Assembly: GCA_016714045.1 (NCBI GenBank)
Contig: JADJNY010000003.1
Span: 495,785-559,784 of the forward strand
DNA from: Planctomycetota bacterium
GTDB lineage: Bacteria; Planctomycetota; UBA1135; GCA-002686595
DNA: 64,000 nucleotides
Reading direction: 5' to 3'
The notes under the pieces are model-generated. The model was not told the origin of the DNA. It saw only the letters and a program-made list of their open reading frames with translations, and ran no database searches. Made by a program: the position numbers and the translations under genes. Shown here in pieces: positions 1-8,494 of the stretch (positions are counted from its first letter, which is position 1; the number at the start of each line of letters is the position of its first letter).

Positions 1-2
1 TC

Positions 3-506
3 GCGCTGCAGGAGGGCGACCGCGTCGGCGTGCTCGCGTACGACGACAAGGTGCGCGTGTTCGTGCCCCCGGGGAAGGCGGCCGACCAGCTGGAGCGGTT
101 GAAGACGGCGGTGTTCGCGCTCGAGTCGAGCACGCGCGAGTCCGACCTGGAGCGCGCGCTGCGCGAACTCGCGCTGCGCCACCGACGGCGCGCGCTCGTG
201 CTGCTCCTGACCGACGTCGCGGACCCCTTGTCGGTCGAACGGCAGCGCCAGGCGCTCGCGACCGGCACGAAGAAGCACAGGATCCTGTTCGCGAGCCTCG
301 ACGACCCGTCGCTGCGCGCGGCGGCGGAGGGGCGCCTCGACGAGCCCGCCGCCGTGCGCGCCGCCGCGTTCGCGCTGATCGCGGAGCGCGAGAAGGGGCT
401 CGCGGAGCTGCGCGGTCTCGGGATCCGCGTGCTCGACGCGCTCCCCGCGGAAGGGGCCGCGCCGCTGCTCGCGGCGTGGCTCGAAGCGCGGCGCGGGGCG
501 GGGTAG
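3..506 (+). CDS. DUF58 / vWA-like protein, 3' part only
   Basis: The reading frame is open from the left edge of the window, so the true start lies outside it. The visible part begins with EGDRVGVLAYDDKVRVFVPP, which resembles the late von Willebrand-A-like part of DUF58 proteins, where a short 'GDRVG..AFDD' segment is followed by alternating strands and helices. DUF58 proteins are usually encoded beside a MoxR AAA+ ATPase and membrane proteins of the SpoIIM and RDD families, and both of those occur just downstream here (2929-3951 and 4180-4944). Their biochemical role is not settled; proposals centre on chaperone-like or envelope-related functions. The protein ends at a TAG just before a hairpin. 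The family call is an inference from this short segment and the neighbourhood. Confidence 0.62.
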   Translation, partial: ALQEGDRVGVLAYDDKVRVFVPPGKAADQLERLKTAVFALESSTRESDLERALRELALRHRRRALVLLLTDVADPLSVERQRQALATGTKKHRILFASLDDPSLRAAAEGRLDEPAAVRAAAFALIAEREKGLAELRGLGIRVLDALPAEGAAPLLAAWLEARRGAG

Positions 507-538
507 CGGGGGCGCGCGACACGCTCCCCGAAACGCAC

Positions 539-564
539 GCGGCCGGCCCCGAAGGACCGGCCGC
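539..564. terminator. Bidirectional hairpin between convergent genes
   Basis: A GC-rich inverted repeat (left arm GCGGCCGGCCC, loop CGAA, right arm GGACCGGCCGC, one mismatched position) lies between the stop of the DUF58 gene and the stop of the convergent secreted-protein gene. There is no clear T-tract, so it is a candidate terminator or mRNA 3'-end barrier. Confidence 0.5.
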
Positions 565-607
565 GCCGTGTCTCACGCGCCGACGGTGCGGCGCGCTCGT
601 CGTCGGA

Positions 608-2503
608 TCACCAGGTGATCACGCGACCGTTCGTGACGTTGAACGTCTCGGGCGGGCAGAAGAGCGCCGCCGTGTTGCGGTAGTACGTCTGGTAGTAGCG
701 CACGAGGCCGCTACCGGGCGTCACGCCGCCGCGCTGCGAGAGCGTGATCGTCTCGACGGAGTCGGGGAAGCTCGACGCGCCCGCGACGTTGGCCTTCGTG
801 CGCAGGCGGAGCAGCGTGCCGCCGGTGCAGCGGACGCCGTCGCCGAACACGATGTCGTCCGTCGCGGTGCCCTGCAGGTAGATGCAGGAGACCGTGAGCG
901 GCATGCCCGAGCCCTGCAGCACGACGTTGTCCGAGACGGTCGAGCCCGTCGTCGTCAGGTTCGCGCCGTTCGCGTTGGCCGAGTTCGCGCAGCCGTTGCC
1001 GCCCGTGCCGTTGTTGCCACAGGGGCAGGACGTCGTGTGGTCGACGAGCGTGCCGTCGCCGGCGCAGAAGGAGACGATCGGCGTCGTGCAGGCCGTGCCC
1101 GTTTCCGTGATCGTGAACGTGCCGGACATCGTCGCGGTCGCGACGTTGGAGAACGTGCCGAGCTGGATCGTGTACGTCTGGCCGCAGACCGTGTTCCACG
1201 TCACGGTCGTCGTCAGCGGCGTCGCCGTGCACGTGTTGTCGTCGTCGACGCAGGCGATCGCGGCCGTCGCGGGGCAGCCCGCGCCGTCGTAGATCGCGAT
1301 CTTGGAGTCGGTCGTGCTGTTGGCGCCCGTGTAGCCGCCGCAGAGCGTCATCGTCGCCGTGCCGCCGACGCTGGGCGTCCACGTGTACCAGAGGTCCTTG
1401 CGGATCGCGGTCGTGGCGAAGAAGAGGCAGATCGCCTCGGCCTGGCCCTGCACACCCGTGGTCGCCTGGCCGATGTCGTACGCGTGCGGACCTGCGCCCG
1501 TGATCACGACCGGCGCCGCGCAGTCGTCGTTCGCCGGCGGCGGGGGGAGGTAGCCGATGTTGAACGTGCCCGTGTACCACGTCGTGGCCGCCAAGCCGCC
1601 GAGCTGCAGGAAGAAGGCGTCGCCCGCGTTGACCGCCCACGTCATCTGCGACTGCGTGCCGCACGCGTCGTCGTTGCATGCGACCGACGTGCCCGTCGGG
1701 CACGCGCCGCCGTTGTTGTCGAGCCACGCCGCGATGCGCGTGTTCGCCGTCGTGCCGCCGCACGTGTCGACGCTCGCGATGCCCGTCTGCGGGGCGACCC
1801 AGTAGTACCAGACGTCCGCGTTGACCGTCGTGCACGCCGCCGTCGGCCCGCCCGTGGTCGCGGAGCTCGTGTCGACCGGGAAGCTGCCGAGGCCGACCAC
1901 GGTGATCGCCGCGCTGCAGTCGTCGTTCGCGGGCGGCGGCGGCAGGTAGTCGACGACGAAGTTCGCCGTGTACGTCGTGGCAGCGCCGAACGCGCCGATC
2001 TGGAAGAAGTACGTCTGGCCCGCCGTCGTCGGCCAGATGACCTGCGACTGGAGACCGCACGAGTCGTCGTTGCAGGCGACCGCCGTGCCGCTCGGGCACG
2101 CGCCGCCGTTGTTGTCGGCCCAGATCGCGACGACGGTGTCCGTCGTCGTCTGGCCGCAGAGCTGGAGGCGCGCGGCGCCGGTCTGCGTCGCGGTCCAGTA
2201 GAACCACACGTCGAGCTGGGTGTTGATGCAGCCGGTCGAGTCGGGCGCACCGTTCGTCGCACCGACGTTCGTCACGGAGAAGGTGCCCACGCCGGAGATC
2301 GCGTCGTTCGTCGCGGCCGTCGAGCAGTCGTCGGACCCGCCGACGACGAGGAGCTGCGTGCCCGGCGGCGGCGGGATGTAGACGGGCGCCGTCATCGCCT
2401 GCTTGGGCGGCATCGGCAGCTGGCTGGTGGACTGGAGCTTGACCTGCGCGCTCGCCGAGGCGGCGCTACAGAGGAGGGTGAGGAGCGTCAGCGTTGTCTT
2501 CAT
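608..2503 (-). CDS. Secreted protein with three PPC-like domains and the shared C-terminal domain
   Basis: The product has 631 residues. It begins with a clear Sec signal (MKTTLTLLTLLCSAASASAQ) that probably ends in A-S-A-Q. Three successive modules follow. Each holds a PPPxxND-C-type start, a DVWYYW or DLWYTW-like strand, a D-N-N-G-G-A-C-P segment and a V-A-C-N-D-D motif; these match bacterial pre-peptidase C-terminal (PPC) or jelly-roll-like surface domains. From about residue 478 comes the domain that recurs in this window: F-C-x-G-D-G, C-P-C-G-N, G-C-A-N-S, V-F-G-D-G-V-R-C, Y-Y-Q-T-Y-Y-R-N, F-C-P-P-E-T-F-N-V-T-N-G, and a terminal W. No catalytic motif is visible, so a surface or extracellular structural or binding role is inferred. 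The C-terminal 90 residues are almost the same as those of the protein at 36031-37428. Confidence 0.85.
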   Translation of the reverse strand: MKTTLTLLTLLCSAASASAQVKLQSTSQLPMPPKQAMTAPVYIPPPPGTQLLVVGGSDDCSTAATNDAISGVGTFSVTNVGATNGAPDSTGCINTQLDVWFYWTATQTGAARLQLCGQTTTDTVVAIWADNNGGACPSGTAVACNDDSCGLQSQVIWPTTAGQTYFFQIGAFGAATTYTANFVVDYLPPPPANDDCSAAITVVGLGSFPVDTSSATTGGPTAACTTVNADVWYYWVAPQTGIASVDTCGGTTANTRIAAWLDNNGGACPTGTSVACNDDACGTQSQMTWAVNAGDAFFLQLGGLAATTWYTGTFNIGYLPPPPANDDCAAPVVITGAGPHAYDIGQATTGVQGQAEAICLFFATTAIRKDLWYTWTPSVGGTATMTLCGGYTGANSTTDSKIAIYDGAGCPATAAIACVDDDNTCTATPLTTTVTWNTVCGQTYTIQLGTFSNVATATMSGTFTITETGTACTTPIVSFCAGDGTLVDHTTSCPCGNNGTGGNGCANSANANGANLTTTGSTVSDNVVLQGSGMPLTVSCIYLQGTATDDIVFGDGVRCTGGTLLRLRTKANVAGASSFPDSVETITLSQRGGVTPGSGLVRYYQTYYRNTAALFCPPETFNVTNGRVITW

Positions 2504-2928
2504 GGTGAACCTGAGGGTGAAGGCTCGAGTCGAGGCACGACGGTGCCCGAGGTCGATGGGTCGTCCTGGCGAGGCCGGCTACGCGGCGCGGCGCTCGCTC
2601 GTTCCATTCCCCGTGCTCGCGCCGTTCTGGTCAAGGGGGTGTGTGTGATTCGTTTCGTGGGAGGGACGCGATTGCCGGGCGGGAGGATCTAGAGCAGAGA
2701 GCCGCGACGGAGCGCTTTCAGACGCTCCACATCCCAGGCTCCGCTTTGACCCGGGGCCGGAGGACTCGCTGCGTGCCGACGCGGAGTTCGATGGGCTCGC
2801 CGCTTCGAGCGCTGTGCATCCCGTGCATGCACGCACTTCGCGAGCACTCTCGAAGGAAGGGATTCGGCAACGCCTCGGCGGCCAGGAGTGCTCCCGCGCG
2901 TCGCGGGCTCCTCGTCGATCGTTCAGGC
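2504..2928. other. Intergenic stretch, no gene recognised
   Basis: This region lies between the start of the secreted-protein gene (minus strand) and the stop of the SpoIIM-family gene (minus strand). Open frames here have no recognisable protein content and look like by-products of high GC. I see no clear promoter, RNA or repeat. It should hold the promoter and leader of the 608-2503 gene. Confidence 0.5.
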
Positions 2929-3951
2929 TCAGCGGCTCGGTTGGGGGATGGACGGCTCGACAGGATTCGGATCGCCGCGTCCGCCGAAGCCGAGCCACGC
3001 GACGAGCACGAGGCCGCTCAGGATGGCGGTCGCGAGCCGCGTCTCGAGCCCCGCGTGCGGGCTGACGAAACCCTCGATCGTCCCGGCGACGACGAGCATC
3101 GGAAAGACGGCCGCGAGCAGGCGCCACGCGCGCTGGGACTCGCGCGCCATCGCGTGCCGCCGCGACCAGGGCCCCGGTGCGATCCACGCCCGGATCAGGA
3201 CGAGCCCCGCGGCCGCCGCGAGCACGAAGGCCTGCATCTCGAGCGTCCCGTGGCACCACAGGATCGAGTTGATGTTCGCGGCCTGGTCCCAGTGGCTCGC
3301 GACCCCGATGTAGGTGCCGAGCATCAGCCCGTTCGCCGCGAGCACGAGCACGAAGATCGGCGGCACGAGCCCGGCCGCGAAGAAGAGCACGGCGACCCAG
3401 ATGTTGTGGGCCATGATGAAGCCCGCGGCGCCGGGCGACTGGCCGAAGCCGAACGTGAAGTTGCCGCGGAAAGGCTCGCCGTCCTTCGTCGCTTCGAGCT
3501 GCGCGATCTCGTTCGCGACCGTCTCCGGGGAGAGCAGCGCGTAGGCGAGCTCGAGGTCGTGCCGCACCGCCGCGTACGCGATCACGGCGAGGCCGTACAC
3601 GAGCGCGAAGCTCGCGAACAGGAGCTTCCACTCCGCGCGGACGGCGCGCGGCACGTCGTCGCGGTAGAAGCGCACGGCGCGCCGCCACCAGCCCTCGCGC
3701 GGCCGGTCGATGCCGCGGTAGAGCAGCGCGTGCGCCGCGCGGGCGAGCGTGCGCGCTTCCTCGAGCGCGGCGAGGTTCTCCTGGCGCGTCTCGTGCCACG
3801 CGATGCGCGACGCGGTGTAGCGGTAGAGGCGCGCGAGGTCGACGAGCTCCGCGTCGGAGAGCGCGCCGAGCCCGCTGCGTGAGCGGGCGAGGAGCTGGCG
3901 CAGGCGGCCGAGGTGCTCGGCTTCGGAAGCGGGGCCGGTGCGCGCGCTCAT
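2929..3951 (-). CDS. SpoIIM-family (stage II sporulation protein M-like, DUF95) membrane protein
   Basis: The product has 340 residues, starting at the ATG that gives MSARTGPASEAEHLGRLRQL. A soluble helical N-terminus (about 1-125) is followed by about six hydrophobic segments, near residues 130-150, 195-215, 218-238, 256-276, 288-308 and 314-330. The central part has the family pattern: F-x-M-A-H-N-I-W-V-A, then G-L-x-P-P, then N-G-x-x-L-G, then W-C-H-G-T-L-E. In sporulating Firmicutes SpoIIM takes part in engulfment. Homologues in non-sporulators sit next to RDD and DUF58/MoxR genes and have no fixed function. Here the RDD gene is divergently transcribed 228 bp away, which supports this cluster type. 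No sporulation role should be inferred. Confidence 0.82.
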   Translation of the reverse strand: MSARTGPASEAEHLGRLRQLLARSRSGLGALSDAELVDLARLYRYTASRIAWHETRQENLAALEEARTLARAAHALLYRGIDRPREGWWRRAVRFYRDDVPRAVRAEWKLLFASFALVYGLAVIAYAAVRHDLELAYALLSPETVANEIAQLEATKDGEPFRGNFTFGFGQSPGAAGFIMAHNIWVAVLFFAAGLVPPIFVLVLAANGLMLGTYIGVASHWDQAANINSILWCHGTLEMQAFVLAAAAGLVLIRAWIAPGPWSRRHAMARESQRAWRLLAAVFPMLVVAGTIEGFVSPHAGLETRLATAILSGLVLVAWLGFGGRGDPNPVEPSIPQPSR

Positions 3952-4179
3952 GGCGGGGGATTGTGGAGCGCGCGTGGCGCGGACGCAACGCGCGGGGAGC
4001 GCCGCCGATCGGCTCCCGACCGAACGGCGGTCGTGTCGAGCCCGGGTTGCCAACCGGGCCGCGCCCCCGCCGCCGTCGTGATCGGCGAGTTCGCGCGCGG
4101 GCGTCGCTCCATGCGACGGCGACGCCGAGCCCCCGGCGGGCACGGTGACGCGCGCCCGCGCGCGCGCTAGGCTCTGCCC

Positions 4180-4944
4180 GTGGCCCAGCTCGTCACGATC
4201 ACGTCCGAAGGCGTCACGCTGCGGCAGGAGATCGCCGATGCGGGCGCGCGCCTCGCGGCGGGGCTCGTCGACCTCGTCGTGATCGCCCTGCTGCTCCTGC
4301 TGCTCATCTTCGGGGCCTCGATCCTTTCGATCTACGATCCGACGGGCGCGTCGGGGTTCATCGCGGGCCTGGTGGTGGGCGGCATCGTGCTCGTGGTGCT
4401 CGGCTACCACGTGCTCTTCCACCAATTCGCGCATGGACAGACGCCGGGCAAGATGCTGCTCGCGATCCGCGTCGTCGCGAACGACGGCTACCCGCCGAGC
4501 TTCCTCGCGCTCGTCCTGCGCGCGCTCGTGTGGCCGATCGACGTCTTCCCGCTGCTCATCCTGCCGATCGGGGTCTTCGCGATCGCGTTCACGCCGCGCC
4601 GGCAGCGCCTCGGCGACGTCGTCGCCGGCACGGTGGTCGTGCACGTGAAGGACCCGCGCCCGCCCGTCGAGCCGTGGCCGAAGGAGACGTGGAGCGGCCT
4701 CCAGGAGCGCACGCTCGCGCTGTCACCGCTCGTGCTCGCGCGCCTCGACGCGCGGGACGTCGAGTTCCTGCGGCAGCTGCTCACGCGCACGACGCTCGAG
4801 GCGGACCAGCGCCGCCGCCTCTTCATCGAGGCCGCGCGGCACTACTCGGAGCGCCTCGAGCTCGGGCCCTTCCTCGATGCGCGCGTCGTGCTGCGCGAGC
4901 TGTACCTCTTCGCGCGCGAGTTCCGCACCGCGCAGAGCGGCTGA
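4180..4944 (+). CDS. RDD-family integral membrane protein
   Basis: The product has 254 residues with a GTG start. The RDD core is visible: R-L-A-A-G-L-V-D near residues 22-30 at the beginning of the first membrane helix, a second hydrophobic segment near 60-80, then H-G-Q-T-P-G-K-M-L-L-A-I-R-V-V near 87-101, and a final helical hairpin around 105-135 ending in R-R-Q-R-L-G-D, which is the usual end of the domain. Residues 150-254 form a charged soluble tail. RDD proteins are small multi-pass proteins of unclear or varied function, sometimes linked to ion transport. The gene is divergent from the SpoIIM-family gene and ends exactly at the left arm of an inverted-repeat element. Confidence 0.85.
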   Translation: MAQLVTITSEGVTLRQEIADAGARLAAGLVDLVVIALLLLLLIFGASILSIYDPTGASGFIAGLVVGGIVLVVLGYHVLFHQFAHGQTPGKMLLAIRVVANDGYPPSFLALVLRALVWPIDVFPLLILPIGVFAIAFTPRRQRLGDVVAGTVVVHVKDPRPPVEPWPKETWSGLQERTLALSPLVLARLDARDVEFLRQLLTRTTLEADQRRRLFIEAARHYSERLELGPFLDARVVLRELYLFAREFRTAQSG

Positions 4945-5106
4945 GAGCCTGTGAAGAAACCAGAGACGCCCGTCAGGCCCGCCCAGAGGCGCCCCGGGGG
5001 CGTTGCGATTCCTCCGAGTCTTGCCGACGAATACGCGTCGTCATCGCGCCTTGCCGGAGCGCCACTGGACAACCCTGCCGGGCATCCCTGATTTCTTCAC
5101 AGGCTC
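4945..5106. repeat. 162-bp element with 15-bp perfect terminal inverted repeats (MITE-like)
   Basis: GAGCCTGTGAAGAAA at 4945-4959 is the exact reverse complement of TTTCTTCACAGGCTC at 5092-5106. The 132 bp between them have no coding content and look less GC-rich than the neighbouring genes. The element starts right after the TGA of the RDD gene and ends 10 bp before the stop of the convergent protease gene. Terminal repeats of this size around a short non-coding core fit a miniature inverted-repeat transposable element or an insertion-sequence remnant. No target-site duplication is obvious. A long-range mRNA hairpin is the alternative. Confidence 0.55.
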
Positions 5107-5116
5107 CGAGCGCGCG

Positions 5117-5977
5117 TCACTCGCTCTCGTCGCGCCGCGCGCGCCAGCTGCGCAGGTTGCCGCGGTACTGCTCGAGGTCCTCGAGCGCCTTGGGATCGAG
5201 CCCGTCGGGCTCGGGACGAGCGGGCTCGCGCGTGCCGCCCGCACGCGCGCCGGTCTCCATCGACCGTCGCAGGAGCTCCGCGAGCGCCGCGAACGGGCTG
5301 ATCCCGTGGCGCAGGCGCACCGCGGCGAGCTCCTGGCGCCCGGTCCACCACAGGAACGCCGCGACGAGGATCAGCGAGAGCCCGAGCCAGAAGTACGTGC
5401 TCGACGCGAACACGAGCGCGCAGCCCGCGAGCGCGCAGAGGAACGCGACGAAGCCGCCGACGCGCACCGCGATCTCCGTCGCCGCGAGCCAGTCCTTCCG
5501 CAGCGCGATCAACGCGCGCAGGATCCGGCCGCCGTCGGTGGGGAAGGCCGGGATCAGGTTGAAGAGGCCCAGCGCCAGGTTCGCCTGCAGGAACTGATCG
5601 AGCGCGTGCGCGCCGCCCGACTGTGCGTCGGGCCCGAGCGCGAGGAGCACGCCGAGCGCCAGCGCCGCGAGCGCGAAATTGACGAGCGGCCCCGCGACGG
5701 CGACGAGGCCCTCGACGCGGCTCGACTCGGGCATCGCGCTCATCCGCGCGATGCCGCCGAGCGGCCAGAGCGTGATGTCGACGACGCGCACGCCGAGGCG
5801 CTGTGCGACGACGCTGTGGCCGAGTTCGTGGAGCAGTACGACGGCGAACAGGATCGCGAAGGCCGTGAGCCCCGCCGGCCCCTCGCGCAGGAAGAGCAGC
5901 GCGGCGAGCACGAGGAGCAGCACGTGCAGTCGGATCGTGATGCCGAGGACGCTACCGATCTGGAGGGATCCGAACAC
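5117..5977 (-). CDS. Site-2 protease, M50 family
   Basis: The product has 286 residues. It is a membrane metalloprotease that would cleave substrates within the bilayer. The zinc motif HELGH is at residues 50-54 inside a hydrophobic helix, and the second zinc motif appears as N-L-I-P-A-F-P-T-D-G-G-R near 140-151 with D148 as the likely third ligand. Further hydrophobic segments lie near 13-30, 95-115 and 165-205. The tail from about 230 is hydrophilic. There is no PDZ or CBS domain, so it belongs to the short SpoIVFB/Rip3-like group. Members of this group process membrane-bound transcription regulators or signal peptides; the substrate here is unknown and no anti-sigma factor gene is adjacent. 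Confidence 0.9.
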   Translation of the reverse strand: MFGSLQIGSVLGITIRLHVLLLVLAALLFLREGPAGLTAFAILFAVVLLHELGHSVVAQRLGVRVVDITLWPLGGIARMSAMPESSRVEGLVAVAGPLVNFALAALALGVLLALGPDAQSGGAHALDQFLQANLALGLFNLIPAFPTDGGRILRALIALRKDWLAATEIAVRVGGFVAFLCALAGCALVFASSTYFWLGLSLILVAAFLWWTGRQELAAVRLRHGISPFAALAELLRRSMETGARAGGTREPARPEPDGLDPKALEDLEQYRGNLRSWRARRDESE

Positions 5978-6051
5978 GGTTCCGAAGTGGAGGTTGGCGG
6001 CGGAGGCCGAAGCGGCGATTCTAGCGGGCCGCGCGGCGGGCCGCGCGCTCC

Positions 6052-8427
6052 GTGATGCAACGCGTGCTCGAGATCGACCTCGCCCGGCTCGCAGCCGTCC
6101 CCGGCTCCGCGCCGCGCGCGCGTCCGTGGGCGGACCCGGACCCCGCGGTCGAGCGGGTCGGGAGCGCGGGCGGCTCCGCGCTCGCCGTCGCGCTCGTGTG
6201 GCGCGCCGTCGCGGACGCCGCGATCCCCGCCGTCGCGCGCGCGACCGACTCGGGAGCGGAGCCCGCGGCCCGCGTCGCGCCGCTCGTGTTCGCGTGCGGG
6301 CCCGCGGTGCGCGCCGGGCTCCCGACGGCGGCGCGCGCGAGCGTCGCGTCGCTTTCGCCGCTCACGGGCGGGTACACGGAAGGGCTCGTCGGCGGCGACC
6401 TCGTGCGGCGCCTCGCACGCACGTGCGACGCGCTCGTGCTCCGCGGCCGCGCGCCAGAGAACTCCGTGCTCGTGCTCGACGCGGACGGCGCCGCGCGGCT
6501 CGACGACGGCTCCGCGCTGGCGCTCCTTCCCGTGCGGGCGACGCTGCGCGCGCTCCGCGAACGCCACGGCGACGCCGCGCTCGTCGCGATCGGTCCGGCG
6601 GGCGAGCGCGGGCTCCCGTTCGCGTCGCTCGCGAGCGGCGGTGAGCCGCCGAGCTTCGTCGGGCGCGGCGGCCTCGGCGCCGTGTTCGGCGCGCTCGGCT
6701 TGAAGGCGTTCGTCGTGCGTGGCGCGCCGGTGCCACCCGCGCCGGACGCGCTCGTCGCGCCGTTGCGCGCGCTGCTCGCCCGTTCGCCGCGATTGCGCGC
6801 GCGCTCGGAGGGCGGCTCGCTCGAGATCGCCGCGGCGCGCGCCGCGGAAGGCGACCGCGACGCGCCGCGGTGGGAGCACGCCGAGCGCGGCGCGCGCACG
6901 GAGCGCAAGGGGTGCAGCGGTTGTCCGACGCCGTGCGGCGTCGTCTTCGAGCGCGTCGCGCCGGGCGCGGAGCCCGAAGAAAGGCCGCAGGGCGCGCACT
7001 ACGGCGCGCTCGCTCCGTTCGGACCGGCGCTCGGGCTCGCGCGCGTCGAGGACGGGCTCGCGTTGCTCGCGCGCTGCGACGAGCTCGGCCTCGACGCGAA
7101 GGAAGCAGGCGCGGTGCTCGCGCTCCTCGACCGCGCGCGCGAGCTCGGCCGCGCGCCGGGCCCGCGCGCCGCGGGCGACGTGGCGGCGCTCGGACGCGAG
7201 CTCGACCGCCTCGTCGCGCGGGACACGGAGCCCTCCGCGCGGCCCGCGAGCGATCCTGAGCTCTCCGCGCTGCTCGCGCGCGGCGCCGCTGCCGTCGCGC
7301 GCGCGTTCGGCCTCGAGGACGAGGCGCCGATCGCGCGCGGGCAGGCGGTGCGCGTCGAAGCGGCGCTCGAGAGCCGCCTCGGCGTGCTCGCGTCCGCGCG
7401 GGGCGGCGATCCGATGCGCACGCTCGCGTTCCTCGCGGGCGACACGCCGTCCGCCGCCGTGCTCGAGCGGCTTTTCGGGCCCTGGCGCCGCACCGGGGAC
7501 GCCGCGCGCGACGCGGGCCTCGCCGTGTGGTGGAGCGAGAACCTCGCGAACGCGCTCGACACGAGCGGGTTCTGCGCGTTCTCGGCCGCGGGCCTGCTCG
7601 CGGACGGCGTCGCGACGCTCGACGAGCTCGCGCGCGCCGTGCTCCCTGGCCTCGAAGCGCGCAGCGGGCCGGCATCCATGGCGCGCAACGAGCCGGCTTC
7701 GATGGCGCTCAACGCGCCGGCTTCGATGGCGCTCAACGCGCCGGGGCGGGAGCTGCTCGCTCTCGGCGCGTCCGTCGCGCTCTTGCAGCACGCGCTCTCG
7801 GCCGGCCTCGCACCCGCGGACGACCGGACACCCGCGGGCGAGCACGCGCCGACGGGCGAGCACGCGCCGATGGACGGGCGCGCGCCCACGGACGAGCCGG
7901 CGACCGCGGACCGGAGCACGCTCGCGGCCGGCTCGGCCCCGCCCGCGTTCGCGGCCGAACCCGCGTTCCGCGCGCGCTGGGCGCGAAAGCTCGCGCTCCC
8001 CGGTGGTGCGTGGAGCGCGTACGTGGCGCGCCGCGGGCTCGATCCGCGCGGGCGCGTGGAGCCCGCGGCCTGGGCCGCGCTCGGGACGCACGCGCTGCTC
8101 GAGCGCGGCTCGGAAGACTCCGACACCCCGCACGACCGCGCGGCGGAGCCCGCGGGCGTTCCGGCGACGGGGCGGCTCTCCGTCCGCGCCCAGGGCCCGC
8201 TCGGGCGGCTCCTCGCCGGGCGCGCGCGCTTCGAGACCGAGCTCCCGGCGACCGCCGGCCGCGTCCTCGCCGCGCTCGCCGCCGCCGCGCCCCGCGCCGC
8301 GCCGTTCCTCGTCGCGGACGGACGCCCGGTCGCGATCGTCGTGCGGGGGGGGCGGCGCCTGCGCGAGGACGAGCTCGTGCGCGACGGGGACGAGCTCGAC
8401 CTCGTCGTGGTCCTGAGCGGCGGCTAG
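6052..8427 (+). CDS. Aldehyde:ferredoxin oxidoreductase-like protein fused to a C-terminal MoaD/ThiS-like domain
   Basis: The product has 791 residues. The body resembles tungsten-dependent aldehyde:ferredoxin oxidoreductases, which bind a bis-pterin metal cofactor and a [4Fe-4S] cluster. Near the N-terminus are L-E-I-D-L and L-S-P-L-T-G-G-Y-T-E-G. The cluster ligands are present as C288, C291 and C295 (GCSGCPTPC), with C508 in D-T-S-G-F-C-A-F. After an alanine/proline-rich, repeat-containing linker (about 540-625), residues about 725-791 form a ubiquitin-like sulfur-carrier domain: L-P-A-T-A-G-R-V-L-A-A-L, V-A-I-V-V-R-G-G, V-R-D-G-D-E-L-D-L, and a C-terminal S-G-G. MoaD and ThiS end in the same Gly-Gly, which is adenylylated and thiocarboxylated. 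The sequence carries a GTG at 6052 directly followed by an ATG at 6055. The neighbours do not indicate the substrate. Confidence 0.85.
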   Translation: MMQRVLEIDLARLAAVPGSAPRARPWADPDPAVERVGSAGGSALAVALVWRAVADAAIPAVARATDSGAEPAARVAPLVFACGPAVRAGLPTAARASVASLSPLTGGYTEGLVGGDLVRRLARTCDALVLRGRAPENSVLVLDADGAARLDDGSALALLPVRATLRALRERHGDAALVAIGPAGERGLPFASLASGGEPPSFVGRGGLGAVFGALGLKAFVVRGAPVPPAPDALVAPLRALLARSPRLRARSEGGSLEIAAARAAEGDRDAPRWEHAERGARTERKGCSGCPTPCGVVFERVAPGAEPEERPQGAHYGALAPFGPALGLARVEDGLALLARCDELGLDAKEAGAVLALLDRARELGRAPGPRAAGDVAALGRELDRLVARDTEPSARPASDPELSALLARGAAAVARAFGLEDEAPIARGQAVRVEAALESRLGVLASARGGDPMRTLAFLAGDTPSAAVLERLFGPWRRTGDAARDAGLAVWWSENLANALDTSGFCAFSAAGLLADGVATLDELARAVLPGLEARSGPASMARNEPASMALNAPASMALNAPGRELLALGASVALLQHALSAGLAPADDRTPAGEHAPTGEHAPMDGRAPTDEPATADRSTLAAGSAPPAFAAEPAFRARWARKLALPGGAWSAYVARRGLDPRGRVEPAAWAALGTHALLERGSEDSDTPHDRAAEPAGVPATGRLSVRAQGPLGRLLAGRARFETELPATAGRVLAALAAAAPRAAPFLVADGRPVAIVVRGGRRLREDELVRDGDELDLVVVLSGG
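7678..7746 (+). repeat. In-frame 24-bp tandem repeats inside the oxidoreductase gene
   Basis: Three consecutive near-identical units (7678-7701, 7702-7725, then a partial unit from 7726) encode repeats of M-A-L-N-A-P-A-S type. The unit length is a multiple of three, so copy-number changes would keep the reading frame. Confidence 0.85.
7812..7920 (+). repeat. In-frame 18-bp degenerate repeats inside the oxidoreductase gene
   Basis: About five to six units of 18 bp encode related hexapeptides (T-P-A-G-E-H, A-P-T-G-E-H, A-P-M-D-G-R, A-P-T-D-E-P, and so on). They make a Pro/Ala/Asp-rich flexible linker upstream of the sulfur-carrier-like domain. Confidence 0.8.
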
Positions 8428-8494
8428 GGTGGGGAGGTCAAGCGCGGACCGCGGCCCGGTCGATAGAAGGGGCTCGCGCTCCGGCGCGCACCGC

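Noticed and set aside
476..2692. Long arginine/alanine-rich open frame antisense to the secreted protein
   Set aside because: No domain, no signal, and the composition of a shadow frame. The minus-strand gene has a signal peptide and clear domains.
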